A DNA stretch of 64,000 nucleotides from Solirubrobacter deserti (GCF_027587175.1 NZ_JAPCID010000022.1:47953-111952), one strand, 5' to 3'. Positions 17,796-25,937 are shown, numbered from the stretch's first letter. Numbers and translations: made by a program. The notes: generated by a model not told the origin, from the sequence alone.

Positions 17796-18019
17796 TCGCT
17801 CGAGGCCAGGGCCGCCGCATGGCGGCCCGGCTCGCGGTACATCGCCTCGGCCGGGCGCATGGCCGCCATCGCCTTCATGGCCCCGCAGCGCCCGCTCCTC
17901 CTCCGGCTGGGCGCGCACGTCCTCGAGGTAGCCGTCGTGCAGCACGCCCGCGATGCGCTCGAACGGTGAGTGGCTGACCGCGACCTCGCGGCGCGGCGCT
18001 GCGGCGCCGCCATGGGCAC
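17796..18019 (-). pseudogene. Possible decayed coding stretch
   Basis: No intact gene is visible between 17796 and 18262. On the minus strand two frames show gene-like peptides that would join by a frameshift: SHSPFERIAGVLHDGYLEDV in one (about 17910-17970) and AMYREPGRHAAALASSD ending at a stop at 17796 in the other. No family is recognised. It may be the remnant of a small gene or simply high-GC open frames; I lean weakly to a remnant because the peptides look globular and share one reading direction. Confidence 0.2.
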
Positions 18020-18075
18020 CCACCCCCCGATTCGACGCGGCGGTACGGGACGCGGGCTACGAGATCGTCATCGCG

Positions 18076-18246
18076 GGCGGTCGGATTCAGACCGTCTAGA
18101 CGCATGTCCGATTGGCCCCTTCTCAGTGCGGTGCCATTCTGAATCCCACGCTTTGGAGGGCGTTCGGACGACAAGCTGCAACCTCACGGAGGGGGAGCGG
18201 ACGGATTCGCAGAATGACGGCCGTGTCACACGACACGGCCGTTTTT
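18076..18246 (+). ncRNA. Candidate cis-regulatory RNA (attenuator) upstream of the DUF2252 gene
   Basis: A hairpin at 18076-18096 presents the 7-nt loop GGATTCA (18083-18089). The loop is exactly complementary to TGAATCC (18140-18146). The same strand, CATTCTGAATCC (18135-18146), can instead pair with GGATT-CG-CAGAATG (18203-18216), closing a ~55-nt domain. Immediately after comes a strong intrinsic terminator (18217-18246), and only 4 nt later the Shine-Dalgarno AAGGA (18251-18255) of the DUF2252 gene. Two mutually exclusive pairings followed by a terminator just before a start codon is the layout of a riboswitch or attenuator. I do not match it to a known class. The ends are approximate; a stand-alone small RNA is the alternative. 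Confidence 0.45.
18217..18246 (+). terminator. Intrinsic terminator before DUF2252
   Basis: ACGGCCGTGTC pairs perfectly with GACACGGCCGT (11 bp) around an ACAC loop and is followed by a five-T run (18242-18246). It is the best canonical terminator in the window and ends only 16 nt before the ATG at 18263. Confidence 0.85.
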
Positions 18247-18262
18247 CGTTAAGGATGCGCGC

Positions 18263-19594
18263 ATGTCCATCGCTGATCTCGCCGCGTCCGACGCCGAGCG
18301 CCAGAAGCACATCGTCGACGTGTTGGTCGACGCGTTCGCGGACCTGATCGAGCGCGACCCACGCGCCTTCCGCGGCAAGTTCCGCAAGATGGCCGCGGAT
18401 CCGTTCGCGTTCTACCGCGGCAGCGCGCCGCTGTTCTACTCCGACATGGCGCGGCTCGACGATCCGTGGGTCGACGAGGCCACCTCGCGCGTGTGGATCC
18501 AGGGCGACCTGCACGCCGAGAACTACGGCACCTACATGGACTCGGCGGGCGTGCTCGTGTTCGACGTCAACGACTTCGACGAGGCCTACATCGGCCACTA
18601 CACGTGGGATCTGCAGCGGATGGCGGCGTCGCTGGCGCTGCTCGGGTTCCGCAAGGCGCTCAGCGACACCTCGATCTCCCGCCTGGTCGAGACCTACGCG
18701 CGCGCCTACGCCGAGACCGTGCAGCTGTTCGCCACCAGCGAGGTCGACCGCGACTTCCGCCTGACGCTCGACAACACCGATGGCCCGCTGCTGTCGGTGC
18801 TGCAGGTCGCGCGGGCCGAGACGCGTGTGCAGCTGCTCAACGCGCTGACCGTGTTCGAGGGGGCCGACCGGCGGCTCGCGTCCGGGGCGGGCGCGCGCGA
18901 GCTCGAAGACGCCGAGCGCGAGGCCGTGCTCGCCGCCTACGAGACGTACCTGGACACGATCCCGGAGGCCAAGCGCCAGCAGTCGATCTCGTACGCGGTC
19001 AAGGACGTCAAGGGCCGCGCCGGCGTCGGGATCGGCTCGGCCGGGCTGAAGGTCTACACGCTGCTCGTCGAAGGCCGCACGCAGGCGCTCGAGAACGACG
19101 TGATCCTGTCGATGAAGCAGGCGGGGACGCCCGCGGTCAGCCGCGTCGTGACCGACGAGAAGATCCGCGCCTACTTCGAGCACGAGGGGCATCGGACGGC
19201 GGTCTCCCAGCAGGCGCTGCAGGCCCACGCCGACCCGTGGGTGGGCTGGTGCGAGCTCGACGGCGTCGGCCAGATCATCAAGGAGGTCTCGCCCTACGAG
19301 GCCGACCTGGACTGGGACATGGTCACCGAGATCGACGAGATGCGGGCGCTCGTCCACGACCTGGGCCGCGCCACCGCGAAGGTGCACTGCGTGTCCGACG
19401 CCGGCTCCGAGCACCCGCTGGTGGACGTCAACGTCGAGGCCAAGATCACCGACGTCATCGGCGGGCGCCACGACGAGTTCGCCCGCGACCTCGCGCGCTT
19501 CGGCGCCGAGTACGGCGCGCTCACGCGCGAGGACCACCGGCGCTTCGTCGACGCCTTCCGCAACGGGATGATCCCGGGCGTGGAAGCCGACTAA
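18263..19594 (+). CDS. DUF2252 family protein
   Basis: 443 residues, ATG 18263 with AAGGA 7 nt upstream. DUF2252 proteins have a protein-kinase-like (aminoglycoside phosphotransferase-like) fold of unknown substrate. Seen here: FRGKFRKMAADPFAFYRGS near residue 35, VWIQGDLHAENYGTY (~80), VFDVNDFDEAYIGHYTWDL (~97), and SYAVKDVKGRAGVGIGS. The GDLHAEN and DVNDFD motifs correspond to the catalytic and metal-binding loops of that fold, so kinase activity is plausible but unproven. The gene follows the candidate attenuator RNA and converges with the dehydrogenase gene, sharing 4 nt with it. Confidence 0.88.
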   Translation: MSIADLAASDAERQKHIVDVLVDAFADLIERDPRAFRGKFRKMAADPFAFYRGSAPLFYSDMARLDDPWVDEATSRVWIQGDLHAENYGTYMDSAGVLVFDVNDFDEAYIGHYTWDLQRMAASLALLGFRKALSDTSISRLVETYARAYAETVQLFATSEVDRDFRLTLDNTDGPLLSVLQVARAETRVQLLNALTVFEGADRRLASGAGARELEDAEREAVLAAYETYLDTIPEAKRQQSISYAVKDVKGRAGVGIGSAGLKVYTLLVEGRTQALENDVILSMKQAGTPAVSRVVTDEKIRAYFEHEGHRTAVSQQALQAHADPWVGWCELDGVGQIIKEVSPYEADLDWDMVTEIDEMRALVHDLGRATAKVHCVSDAGSEHPLVDVNVEAKITDVIGGRHDEFARDLARFGAEYGALTREDHRRFVDAFRNGMIPGVEAD

Positions 19595-21039
19595 CCGGCG
19601 CGCACGGTCTGCCGGACGTCGGCTCCGGGGCCGCGGACCAGCACCGAGATCCGCTTCGCTGTCCCGTAGGCGCGGCGCAGCTTCACCACACGGCCCGGCC
19701 CGGGCTGCAGGCGCACGGTCACGCGCCGGAAGCTCGGCGCGCTGATCGTGACCCGGCACGGCTTGTCCGTGCGCAGCGCGATCGAGAGGTAGCGCCGCTT
19801 GGCCAGCTGGCGCTGGCCGCTGATGCGCATGGAGACCGTGCACGGGCGGGTGTCGGCGGTGCGCGGGACCGGCGTCGGCGCCGGCGTCGCGGCGGCGGGC
19901 TGGACCAGCGGGGACGCGGTCGGCGTCTCGACCGGCTCCTCCGCGGGGGTCTCCGTCGGCACCTCGGTCGGCGTGGGCGTGGGCTCCTCGGGCTCTCCGG
20001 GTTCGTCCGCGCACGGCGTCGACTCGCCGTCCGTCAACCGCGACACTGCGCCTTCGAGGCTCACGACGAGCAGCCGCCCGCAGCCGTCCTCGCCGAACGA
20101 CGACGGCGAGGACACGGGCACGTCGAGCTCCCGGGCGGTGGTCGGATCGGCCAGGTCCACCGCACGCAGCTTCGACTTGCACAGGTCCCCGTAGACGTAG
20201 TCGCCGTGCAGGGTCGGCAGCCCGGGGTCGCGGACGACGTAGCCGCCCGTGATCGAGCAGAAGCCGTCGGTCTGCGGGTGCTCGACGGCCGGCATCGCGC
20301 TGCCGGTCGCGCAGCCGGCGTCCGGCCGCGGGCCGGTCTGCGAGCCCTCGAAGCACGGCCACCCGTAGTCGGCTGCGAGCCCGACGTTGATCTCCTCGAC
20401 GGCCTCCTGGCCGACGTCGGCGATGACGATCCGCCCGTCGGGGGCGAACGAGAAGCGCCACGGGTTGCGCAGGCCGCGGCTGACGATCTCGGTCGTGCCC
20501 GTCGCCACGTCGATGCGCAGCATCTTGCCCAGGCGCGACGTCAGATCCTGCGCCTGCCGTTCTTCATCGTCTCTACCGCCGCCGTCGCCCGTGCCCGCGT
20601 ACAGCCGGCCGTCAGGGCCGAACTGCAGCTGCCCGCCGTTGTGGTTGGAGCGCGGGTGCGGGATCGTCACCAGCACGCGCTCGGAGGCGGGATCGGCGCC
20701 CGTGTACTCGCGGACCTCGATGTCGCCCGCCCCAGCCGCGGTCACGTAGGCGTAGAACTTGCCGGTCAGCGCGTGGTCGGGCGGGAACGCCAGCGACAGC
20801 AGCCCGCGCTCGCCGCCGGCGAGCACTCGCGGGACGGTCATGAACGTCGTCGCCGCGCCGTCGCGGATGACGGCGATCCCCCCGCCCCGCTCGGCGACGA
20901 ACACGCGCTGCTTGTCGCCCGCCGGCGCGCCGGCCCAGACCGGCGAGTCGAACGCCCCGAGCGGGACGAGCGACGGAGCGGCGCTCGCGGGCGTGGCGAG
21001 GGCGGCGAAGGCCGCCGCAGTGGCGAGGAGGCGCCTCAT
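19591..21039 (-). CDS. Secreted glucose/sorbosone dehydrogenase-like protein (PQQ-type beta-propeller)
   Basis: 482 residues from ATG 21039 (overlaps upstream stop, ATGA). Sec signal peptide RRLLATAAAFAALATPASA. The propeller (about 20-345) has HNGGQLQFGPDGRLYAGTGD, SRGLRNPWRFSFAPDG and AADYGWPCFEG, which are hallmarks of the GSDH family that uses pyrroloquinoline quinone to oxidise sugars. A Pro/Thr-rich linker (about 350-395, TPTPTEVPTETPAEEP) connects to a ~85-residue beta domain rich in Arg/Val that also occurs in other secreted proteins of this organism. No PQQ synthesis genes are in the window. Downstream gene of a pair with a close paralogue. Confidence 0.82.
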   Translation of the reverse strand: MRRLLATAAAFAALATPASAAPSLVPLGAFDSPVWAGAPAGDKQRVFVAERGGGIAVIRDGAATTFMTVPRVLAGGERGLLSLAFPPDHALTGKFYAYVTAAGAGDIEVREYTGADPASERVLVTIPHPRSNHNGGQLQFGPDGRLYAGTGDGGGRDDEERQAQDLTSRLGKMLRIDVATGTTEIVSRGLRNPWRFSFAPDGRIVIADVGQEAVEEINVGLAADYGWPCFEGSQTGPRPDAGCATGSAMPAVEHPQTDGFCSITGGYVVRDPGLPTLHGDYVYGDLCKSKLRAVDLADPTTARELDVPVSSPSSFGEDGCGRLLVVSLEGAVSRLTDGESTPCADEPGEPEEPTPTPTEVPTETPAEEPVETPTASPLVQPAAATPAPTPVPRTADTRPCTVSMRISGQRQLAKRRYLSIALRTDKPCRVTISAPSFRRVTVRLQPGPGRVVKLRRAYGTAKRISVLVRGPGADVRQTVRAG

Positions 21040-22493
21040 CCGCGAATCCGAACGGTACGAGACTGCGTGCGGGTGTTGCCGGCCGCGTCCACCGCCGAGA
21101 CCCACAACGCGACGCGCAGCGACTGGTTGCGCCGCAGCGCCGCGCGCACCTTTCGCAGCCCGCGCGAGGTGAGCCGCACGCGCGCGACGCTGCGCTTGCC
21201 GGCCGCGACGTCCACGGTGGTCGAGCGGAACTGCGCGACGCCCTTGATCGACGCCCGCACGCGCACGCGGCACGTCTCGTTCGTGCGCAGCGAGAGCGAG
21301 AAGCGCTTCAGCCGTCGCACACTGCGGGTGCCGCTCGCGCTCGCCCGGATCGTGCACGCGCGCGTGTCGGGCGTGACGGCGGGCGGCGCCGGAGGCGCGG
21401 GCGGGACGGGCGGCGCCGGGCACGCCGAAGGGGCGCCGTCGACGAGCCGGTAGACCGGCCCGCTCAAGGACACGACGAACAGCCGCCCGCACATGTCCTC
21501 GCCGAACGAGCTCAGTTGCGGGACCTCGAGGCCGACCGGCGCGTCGGAGGCTGGGTTCGTGATGTCGAAGGAGCGCAGCTCCGGGCTGACGAAGTCGCCG
21601 TAGAGGTAGCGGCCGACCAGCGTCGGCAGGCCCGGATCGCGCACGACGTAGCCGCCGGTGATGGAGCGGAACGCGCTGGTGTTGCGGTCCTGCTCGAGCG
21701 CGGGAGCGGCCGACCCGGTGTCGCAGCGCGGATCGCTCGTCCCGGTCGTCAGGGTGCCCTCGCGGCACGGCCAGCCGTAGTTGGCCGCGAGGCCGACGTT
21801 GACCTCCTCACGGGCGGCGTTGCCGACGTCGGCGATCACGATCTGCCCCGTCGCGCGGTCGAACGAGAACCGCCACGGGTTGCGCAGCCCGGACGCGGCG
21901 ATGGCCGGCGTGCCGGAGTTGACGTCGAGCTTGATGATCTTGCCGAGCAGCGAAGCCGGGTCCTGCGCGGCGAGCGGCGTGTTGCCTCCGTCGCCGGTCG
22001 CGACCCACAGCAGCCCGTCCGGCCCGAACTGCAGCTGGCCGCCGTTGTGGTTGGTGGCGCCGGCGGGGCGCGGGATGCTGAGCAGCACGCGGGCACTCGC
22101 GGGATCGGCGGCGTCCGCGCTCGCCCGCCGGTACTCGCGGACCTGGAAGTCGCCCCCGCCCGCCACGGTCAGGAACACGAAGAAGCGGCCCGAGGTGGCG
22201 TAGTCGGGCGCGAACGCCATCGAGAGCAGCCCCTGCTCGGAGCCGTCGGCGACCTCCGCCGACACGTCGAGGAACGTCGCCGCGCCGACTTTCACGCGCC
22301 CTGCCTTCTCGACCACGAACACCCGGTCAGGGTCGCCGGGCGCACCCGTCGCGTAGACCGGTTGCGCGAAGTCCCCGACCTTGAGCAGCGACGGCGCGGC
22401 CTCAGCCGAGGCCGGTGCCGCGCACAGCGCAGCGATCAGTGATCCGCGACATACCCGCCGTCGGGTTCGAGCGGCAAGCCCTGCGCCTTCCAT
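21036..22493 (-). CDS. Secreted glucose/sorbosone dehydrogenase-like protein, paralogue
   Basis: About 485 residues. The start is uncertain: ATG 22493 gives a plausible signal peptide (RTRRRVCRGSLIAALCAAPASA) but overlaps the rhodanese gene by 58 nt; no better in-frame ATG/GTG exists nearer to the signal. Propeller motifs: HNGGQLQFGPDGLLWVATGD, SGLRNPWRFSFDRATG, AANYGWPCREG, FGEDMCGRLFVVSLSG. A Pro linker (PAPPVPPAPPAPPAV) joins a C-terminal beta domain with Arg-rich strands. Its architecture mirrors the downstream paralogue, implying tandem duplication. PQQ-dependent sugar oxidation outside the cell is inferred from the family. Confidence 0.78.
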   Translation of the reverse strand: MEGAGLAARTRRRVCRGSLIAALCAAPASAEAAPSLLKVGDFAQPVYATGAPGDPDRVFVVEKAGRVKVGAATFLDVSAEVADGSEQGLLSMAFAPDYATSGRFFVFLTVAGGGDFQVREYRRASADAADPASARVLLSIPRPAGATNHNGGQLQFGPDGLLWVATGDGGNTPLAAQDPASLLGKIIKLDVNSGTPAIAASGLRNPWRFSFDRATGQIVIADVGNAAREEVNVGLAANYGWPCREGTLTTGTSDPRCDTGSAAPALEQDRNTSAFRSITGGYVVRDPGLPTLVGRYLYGDFVSPELRSFDITNPASDAPVGLEVPQLSSFGEDMCGRLFVVSLSGPVYRLVDGAPSACPAPPVPPAPPAPPAVTPDTRACTIRASASGTRSVRRLKRFSLSLRTNETCRVRVRASIKGVAQFRSTTVDVAAGKRSVARVRLTSRGLRKVRAALRRNQSLRVALWVSAVDAAGNTRTQSRTVRIRG

Positions 22494-22762
22494 TCCAGCA
22501 CGCCTCCGGTCATGTTGAACGCCTCGTAGCCCGCGCGCTCGAAGGCGTTCGCGGCCATGGCCGAGCGTCCCCCTACCCGGCAATAGAAGACGACAGGCGT
22601 CTCACGATGGATCGTGTCGGCCTGGGCGGCCACCTGACCGAGTTCGAGGTGCCGTGCGCCCGGGATGCGGCCCGCGTCCCACTCGTAGTCCTCGCGGACG
22701 TCGATCAGCTGCACCTTGCCCTCACGGACGAGCTCCGCGACCTGCCTCGGCTCGATGTCCAT
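22436..22762 (-). CDS. Rhodanese-like domain protein
   Basis: 108 residues, a single rhodanese domain. VQLIDVREDYEWDAGRIPGA is the conserved first half; the active-site loop is VFYCRVGGRSAMAA with the catalytic Cys, and it ends GGVLEWKAQGLPLEPD. Such proteins transfer sulfane sulphur or act as persulphide carriers. ATG 22762 is supported by a TACCGT hexamer 7 nt upstream. The gene faces the ALO-type oxidase across a 25-bp gap with a shared -10 region, and its 3' end overlaps the dehydrogenase start. Confidence 0.9.
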   Translation of the reverse strand: MDIEPRQVAELVREGKVQLIDVREDYEWDAGRIPGARHLELGQVAAQADTIHRETPVVFYCRVGGRSAMAANAFERAGYEAFNMTGGVLEWKAQGLPLEPDGGYVADH

Positions 22763-22769
22763 CGCCCGG

Positions 22770-22779
22770 ACGGTAGCGT
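22770..22779. promoter_or_regulatory. Overlapping divergent -10 elements (rhodanese / ALO)
   Basis: The 10-bp ACGGTAGCGT holds TAGCGT on the plus strand (8 nt before ATG 22788) and TACCGT on the minus strand (7 nt before ATG 22762). The two hexamers share the central TA and both fit TANNNT with leaderless spacing. Confidence 0.5.
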
Positions 22780-22787
22780 CCGCGGCT

Positions 22788-24053
22788 ATGGAGTGGGTCA
22801 ATTGGTCGGGCTCGCAGCGCTGCACCCCCGCGCGCTTCGTGGCGCCCCGCACGCGTGTGGAGCTCGCGCGGGCGATCGTCGAAGGCCCGGCGCCCGTGCG
22901 CGTCGCGGGCGCGGGGCACTCGTTCAGCGCCGGCGTGGTCACCGAGGGCACGCTCATCAGCCTCGACCATCTCGCGCGGGTGCTCGACGCCGACGCGGCC
23001 ACGGGGCTCGTGCGCGTGGAGGCGGGCATCCGCCTGCACCAGCTCTCGCAGGAGTTGCACGCGCGCGGCCTGGCGATGCCGAACCTCGGCGACATCGACG
23101 CGCAGTCGTTGGCGGGCGCGATCACGACCGGCACGCACGGCACCGGCCTGGCTCACGCGAACCTCGCCGCGCAGGTGGAGTCGGTCGAGTTGATCTGCGC
23201 CGACGGCCGTGAGCGCACGATCGCCGATGGCGATCTGCTGCGCGCCACGCGCGTGAGCCTCGGCGCGCTCGGCGTGATCGTGGCCCTGACGATCCGCTGC
23301 GTGCCGGCCTTCAGGCTGCGCATCGTCGATCATCCCGAGCCGCTCGCCGCCGTGTTGGAGGGGCTGCACGAGCGCGCGGCGGCGCACGACCACTTCGAGT
23401 TCTGGTCGTTCCCGCACGCGGAGGCGGCGCTCGTCCGCACCCTCGACGAGACCGACGAGAGCCCGCACGGGCCCGGGCGCGCACGCGCGTACGCGAGCGA
23501 CGTGCTGATGGACAACCACGCGTTTCGCGCCGTCAGCGAGGTCGCCAAGCGCTTCCCGAGCCAGATTCCGCGCCTGAACCGCTTCATGTCCGCGGCGGCC
23601 TCCCAGCGCGAGCGCGTCGACTGGTCCTACCGCATCTTCGCCTCGCAGCGGCTCGTGCGCTTCGAGGAGATGGAGTACGCGCTGCCGCGCGAGCACGCGC
23701 TCGACGCGCTGCGCGCGGCCCGGGCGGCGCTCGAGCGCCATCCGGTGAGCTTCCCGATCGAGCTGCGCTTCAGCGCCGGCGACGACGCGCTGCTCTCGCC
23801 CGCGCACGCGCGCGAGTCCGTGTTCGTCGCCGTTCACGTGTTCCGCTCGATGGCGTACGAGCCGGCGTTCCGTGACGTCGAGGCGGCCCTGGGCGAGCTC
23901 GGCGGGCGCCCGCACTGGGGCAAGCGCACCTTCCTGGGGGCCACCGAGCTCGCCCCGCGCTACCCGGAGTGGGACACGTTCCGGCGGTTCCGGCGCGAGC
24001 TCGACCCGGAGGGCCGCTTCGCCAACGCGTGGCTGAAGAACGTGCTGGGATAG
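22788..24053 (+). CDS. FAD-linked oxidase, D-arabinono-1,4-lactone oxidase family
   Basis: 421 residues from ATG 22788. The PCMH-type FAD domain begins at about residue 15; VRVAGAGHSFSAGVV carries the His that covalently binds FAD in this family. ITTGTHGTGLAHANLAAQV is the second flavin motif. The C-terminal ALO domain has HWGKRTFLG and ends DPEGRFANAWLKNVLG, as in aldonolactone and alditol oxidases. The enzyme oxidises a sugar lactone or alditol with O2 or another acceptor; the substrate is not defined. Upstream is the divergent rhodanese; downstream are a cupin (4 nt gap) and, converging, a D-threonine-aldolase-like gene, a grouping often seen in Actinobacteria. Confidence 0.88.
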   Translation: MEWVNWSGSQRCTPARFVAPRTRVELARAIVEGPAPVRVAGAGHSFSAGVVTEGTLISLDHLARVLDADAATGLVRVEAGIRLHQLSQELHARGLAMPNLGDIDAQSLAGAITTGTHGTGLAHANLAAQVESVELICADGRERTIADGDLLRATRVSLGALGVIVALTIRCVPAFRLRIVDHPEPLAAVLEGLHERAAAHDHFEFWSFPHAEAALVRTLDETDESPHGPGRARAYASDVLMDNHAFRAVSEVAKRFPSQIPRLNRFMSAAASQRERVDWSYRIFASQRLVRFEEMEYALPREHALDALRAARAALERHPVSFPIELRFSAGDDALLSPAHARESVFVAVHVFRSMAYEPAFRDVEAALGELGGRPHWGKRTFLGATELAPRYPEWDTFRRFRRELDPEGRFANAWLKNVLG

Positions 24054-24057
24054 CGCG

Positions 24058-24522
24058 ATGAAGTCCTTCAACGTCCACGAGGCGACGTTCCAGTACGACG
24101 ACGAGGAGCCGGAGGGCTACAGGTCCGGCTACCACCGCTTCGGGCCCGAGCTCGACGGGTCGCGCCTCGGCGCGACCGTGTACGAGATCCCGCCCGGCCA
24201 GGCCGTGTGCCCGTACCACTGGGAGACCGAGGAGGAGTGGCTGCTGGTCCTCGCCGGTGAGATCACCGTCCGCCACCCCGACGGCGTGGAGGTGCTCAAG
24301 CCGGGGGACGTCGTCGCGTTCGCCGACGACGAGAGCGGCGCCCACAAGACCTCCAACGAGGGCAGCGAGGTCGCGCGGCTGATGATGTGGTCGACCAAGG
24401 ACCGCGCGGGGTACTGCATCTATCCCGACTCGGACAAGGTCTTCCTGTTCCGTGAGGGCGGCAAGGGCCGCCGCCATCGGCTCGGTCCGGAGCTCGACTA
24501 CTACGACGGAGAGCTCGGTTAG
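24058..24522 (+). CDS. Cupin-domain protein
   Basis: 154 residues, single cupin barrel. GQAVCPYHWETEEEWLLVLAGE matches cupin motif 1 (G-x5-H-x-H-x3,4-E-x6-G, with Tyr-His-Trp in place of the HxH pair), and KPGDVVAFADDESGAHKTSN matches motif 2 with its His. These residues would bind a metal. No catalytic specificity can be inferred. It is 4 nt downstream of the ALO-type oxidase and probably cotranscribed with it; a role as sugar-binding or isomerising partner is speculation. Confidence 0.85.
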   Translation: MKSFNVHEATFQYDDEEPEGYRSGYHRFGPELDGSRLGATVYEIPPGQAVCPYHWETEEEWLLVLAGEITVRHPDGVEVLKPGDVVAFADDESGAHKTSNEGSEVARLMMWSTKDRAGYCIYPDSDKVFLFREGGKGRRHRLGPELDYYDGELG

Positions 24523-25709
24523 AGGAAGGTCTTGCCCTCGCCGCGGTAGGTCGGGACCGTGTCGACGAGCTCGCCGCCCTGCACGAGGTGCACGACGTCG
24601 AAGCGTTCGCACAGCTCGCCGGCCTTCGCGTGGCGGAACCACACCTGGTCGCCGACGCGCAGCCCGGCGGCGGCGCTCCCGAGCAGCGGTGTCTGGACCT
24701 CGCCCGCGGCTTCCAGCGCGTCGAGCTTGAGGCCGTGCGGGAGCACGGGGCGCGGCAGCCGGTCCCGGCCGGGCGCGCCCGAGGCGACGTAGCCGCCGCC
24801 GAGCGCGGTCGCCAGCTTCGGCGAGGGCTTGCGCACCACCGGCAGCACGAAGAACGCGGCGGGCGCGGGGCGGAACGCGCGGTAGGTGTCGAACAGCGTC
24901 GGGCCGAACAGCCCCGACCCGGCGGCCACCTCGGTCACGGCCGGCTCGGCCGCGGTGCGCTCGACCGAGCCCGTCCCACCGCCGTTGACGAACCGCAGCG
25001 GCGCGACCGAGCGCACCGCGTCGACGATCTCGGCGCGCCGGCGCGCGAGCTCCCGCGCACTCAGCCCTTGCACGATCGGCAGCGCCAGCCGCATCAGCGG
25101 CCGCCCCGGCGGCTTGTCGCCGACGCCCGCGATCTGTCCCTCGTAGGCCATCAGCCCGTCGAGCTCGAGGTACTCGCGTGCCACCACCTCGCGCGCGAAC
25201 GCGCCCACCTGCACCGGATCGTGCAGCGGCGAGCGCTTGGCGCCGAGCGTCATAAGACCGCCGAGCGGACGCCAGCCGGCGTCCACGTCGATGCACACCT
25301 TCACCCGGCCCGCGGGCTCGGCGGCCGCGATCAGGTCCAGGTGCTCGGCGCAGTCCACCATCACCGTCACGCGCTCGCGCGCGGGGCCGCGCACCAGCTC
25401 GCGCAGGGCGGCGCGGTCCACCGTGGGATAGCCCACCACCAGGTCGTCCCATCCGTGGGACGCGAGCCACAGCGCCTCCGGCAGCGTGAAGGCCAGCACA
25501 CCGGCGAAGCCCGCATTCAGCGCACGCTCTTGCAGAGCGCGCACACGCAGGGACTTCGACGCGAGCCGCAGCGGAACGCCGCGCGCGCGACGCTTCAGAT
25601 CGGCGGCGTTGAAATCGAAGGCGTCGAGGTCGATGACCGCAAACGGCGCATCCAAGCCAAATGTGGCGGATATGAGCGTGCTTTGGATTGGTCTCTGGAG
25701 CAAGTTCAT
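24519..25709 (-). CDS. Amino acid deaminase/aldolase, D-threonine aldolase-like (PLP fold type III)
   Basis: 396 residues from ATG 25709. Alanine-racemase-like barrel: AVIDLDAFDFNAADLKRRA at the start, PLP lysine in LRLASKSLRVRAL (~50), DVDAGWRPLGG (~143), and the phosphate-binding FVNGGGTGSVE (~240). The C-terminal beta domain includes GDQVWFRHAKAGELCERF, where the His/Cys/Asp set corresponds to the metal-binding site of D-threonine aldolases. The reaction is probably retro-aldol cleavage or deamination of a D-3-hydroxy amino acid. It converges on the cupin gene with a 4-nt overlap. Confidence 0.85.
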   Translation of the reverse strand: MNLLQRPIQSTLISATFGLDAPFAVIDLDAFDFNAADLKRRARGVPLRLASKSLRVRALQERALNAGFAGVLAFTLPEALWLASHGWDDLVVGYPTVDRAALRELVRGPARERVTVMVDCAEHLDLIAAAEPAGRVKVCIDVDAGWRPLGGLMTLGAKRSPLHDPVQVGAFAREVVAREYLELDGLMAYEGQIAGVGDKPPGRPLMRLALPIVQGLSARELARRRAEIVDAVRSVAPLRFVNGGGTGSVERTAAEPAVTEVAAGSGLFGPTLFDTYRAFRPAPAAFFVLPVVRKPSPKLATALGGGYVASGAPGRDRLPRPVLPHGLKLDALEAAGEVQTPLLGSAAAGLRVGDQVWFRHAKAGELCERFDVVHLVQGGELVDTVPTYRGEGKTFL

Positions 25710-25764
25710 CCGAATCGGGGACGCTATCCGCTGCGAGATGAGCTAGAGTGCCGCGCGGAACACG

Positions 25765-25936
25765 GGACATAACGCCGAACCCGGCGACGGCTCAGGTCGT
25801 GCTGGGGCGGGGGAACCAAGGTTTGGGGCAGGGGTCACTGCCCCGGGGGCGAATCGCCGTACTATGCGGCGTAGCGCGACGCTTTCCGCGCGAGCCCGAC
25901 AGCTAACCCCGTAGGCGATCAGAAAGAGGAGATCGT
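25765..25936 (+). promoter_or_regulatory. c-di-AMP riboswitch (ydaO/yuaA type)
   Basis: The leader has the conserved ydaO elements in order: AACGCCGAACCCGGCG (about 25771-25786), CGGGGGAACCA (~25808-25818), GGGGGCGAATCGCC (~25845-25858), and the long 3' block CGAGCCCGACAGCTAACCCC / GTAGGCGATCAGAAAGAGGA. A lineage-specific hairpin GGGGCAG...CTGCCCC lies between the first and second blocks. The 3' block runs into the Shine-Dalgarno AGGAG (25927-25931). In Actinobacteria this class precedes NlpC/P60 and Rpf cell-wall hydrolases, exactly as here, and c-di-AMP binding normally turns expression down. Ends are approximate. Confidence 0.92.
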
Positions 25937-25937
25937 C

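Noticed and set aside
18120..18140. T-box-like TGGCACCGC on the minus strand
   Set aside because: No stem I or specifier loop is seen and nothing downstream on that strand is an aminoacyl-tRNA synthetase or amino-acid gene; a chance match.
18466..21453. 995-codon open frame on the plus strand, and similar long frames opposite or beside known genes (6841-8673 minus, 16203-18023 minus, 24588-25772 plus)
   Set aside because: They are Arg/Ala/Gly-rich shadows of confidently assigned genes in GC-rich DNA, with no domain motif of their own.
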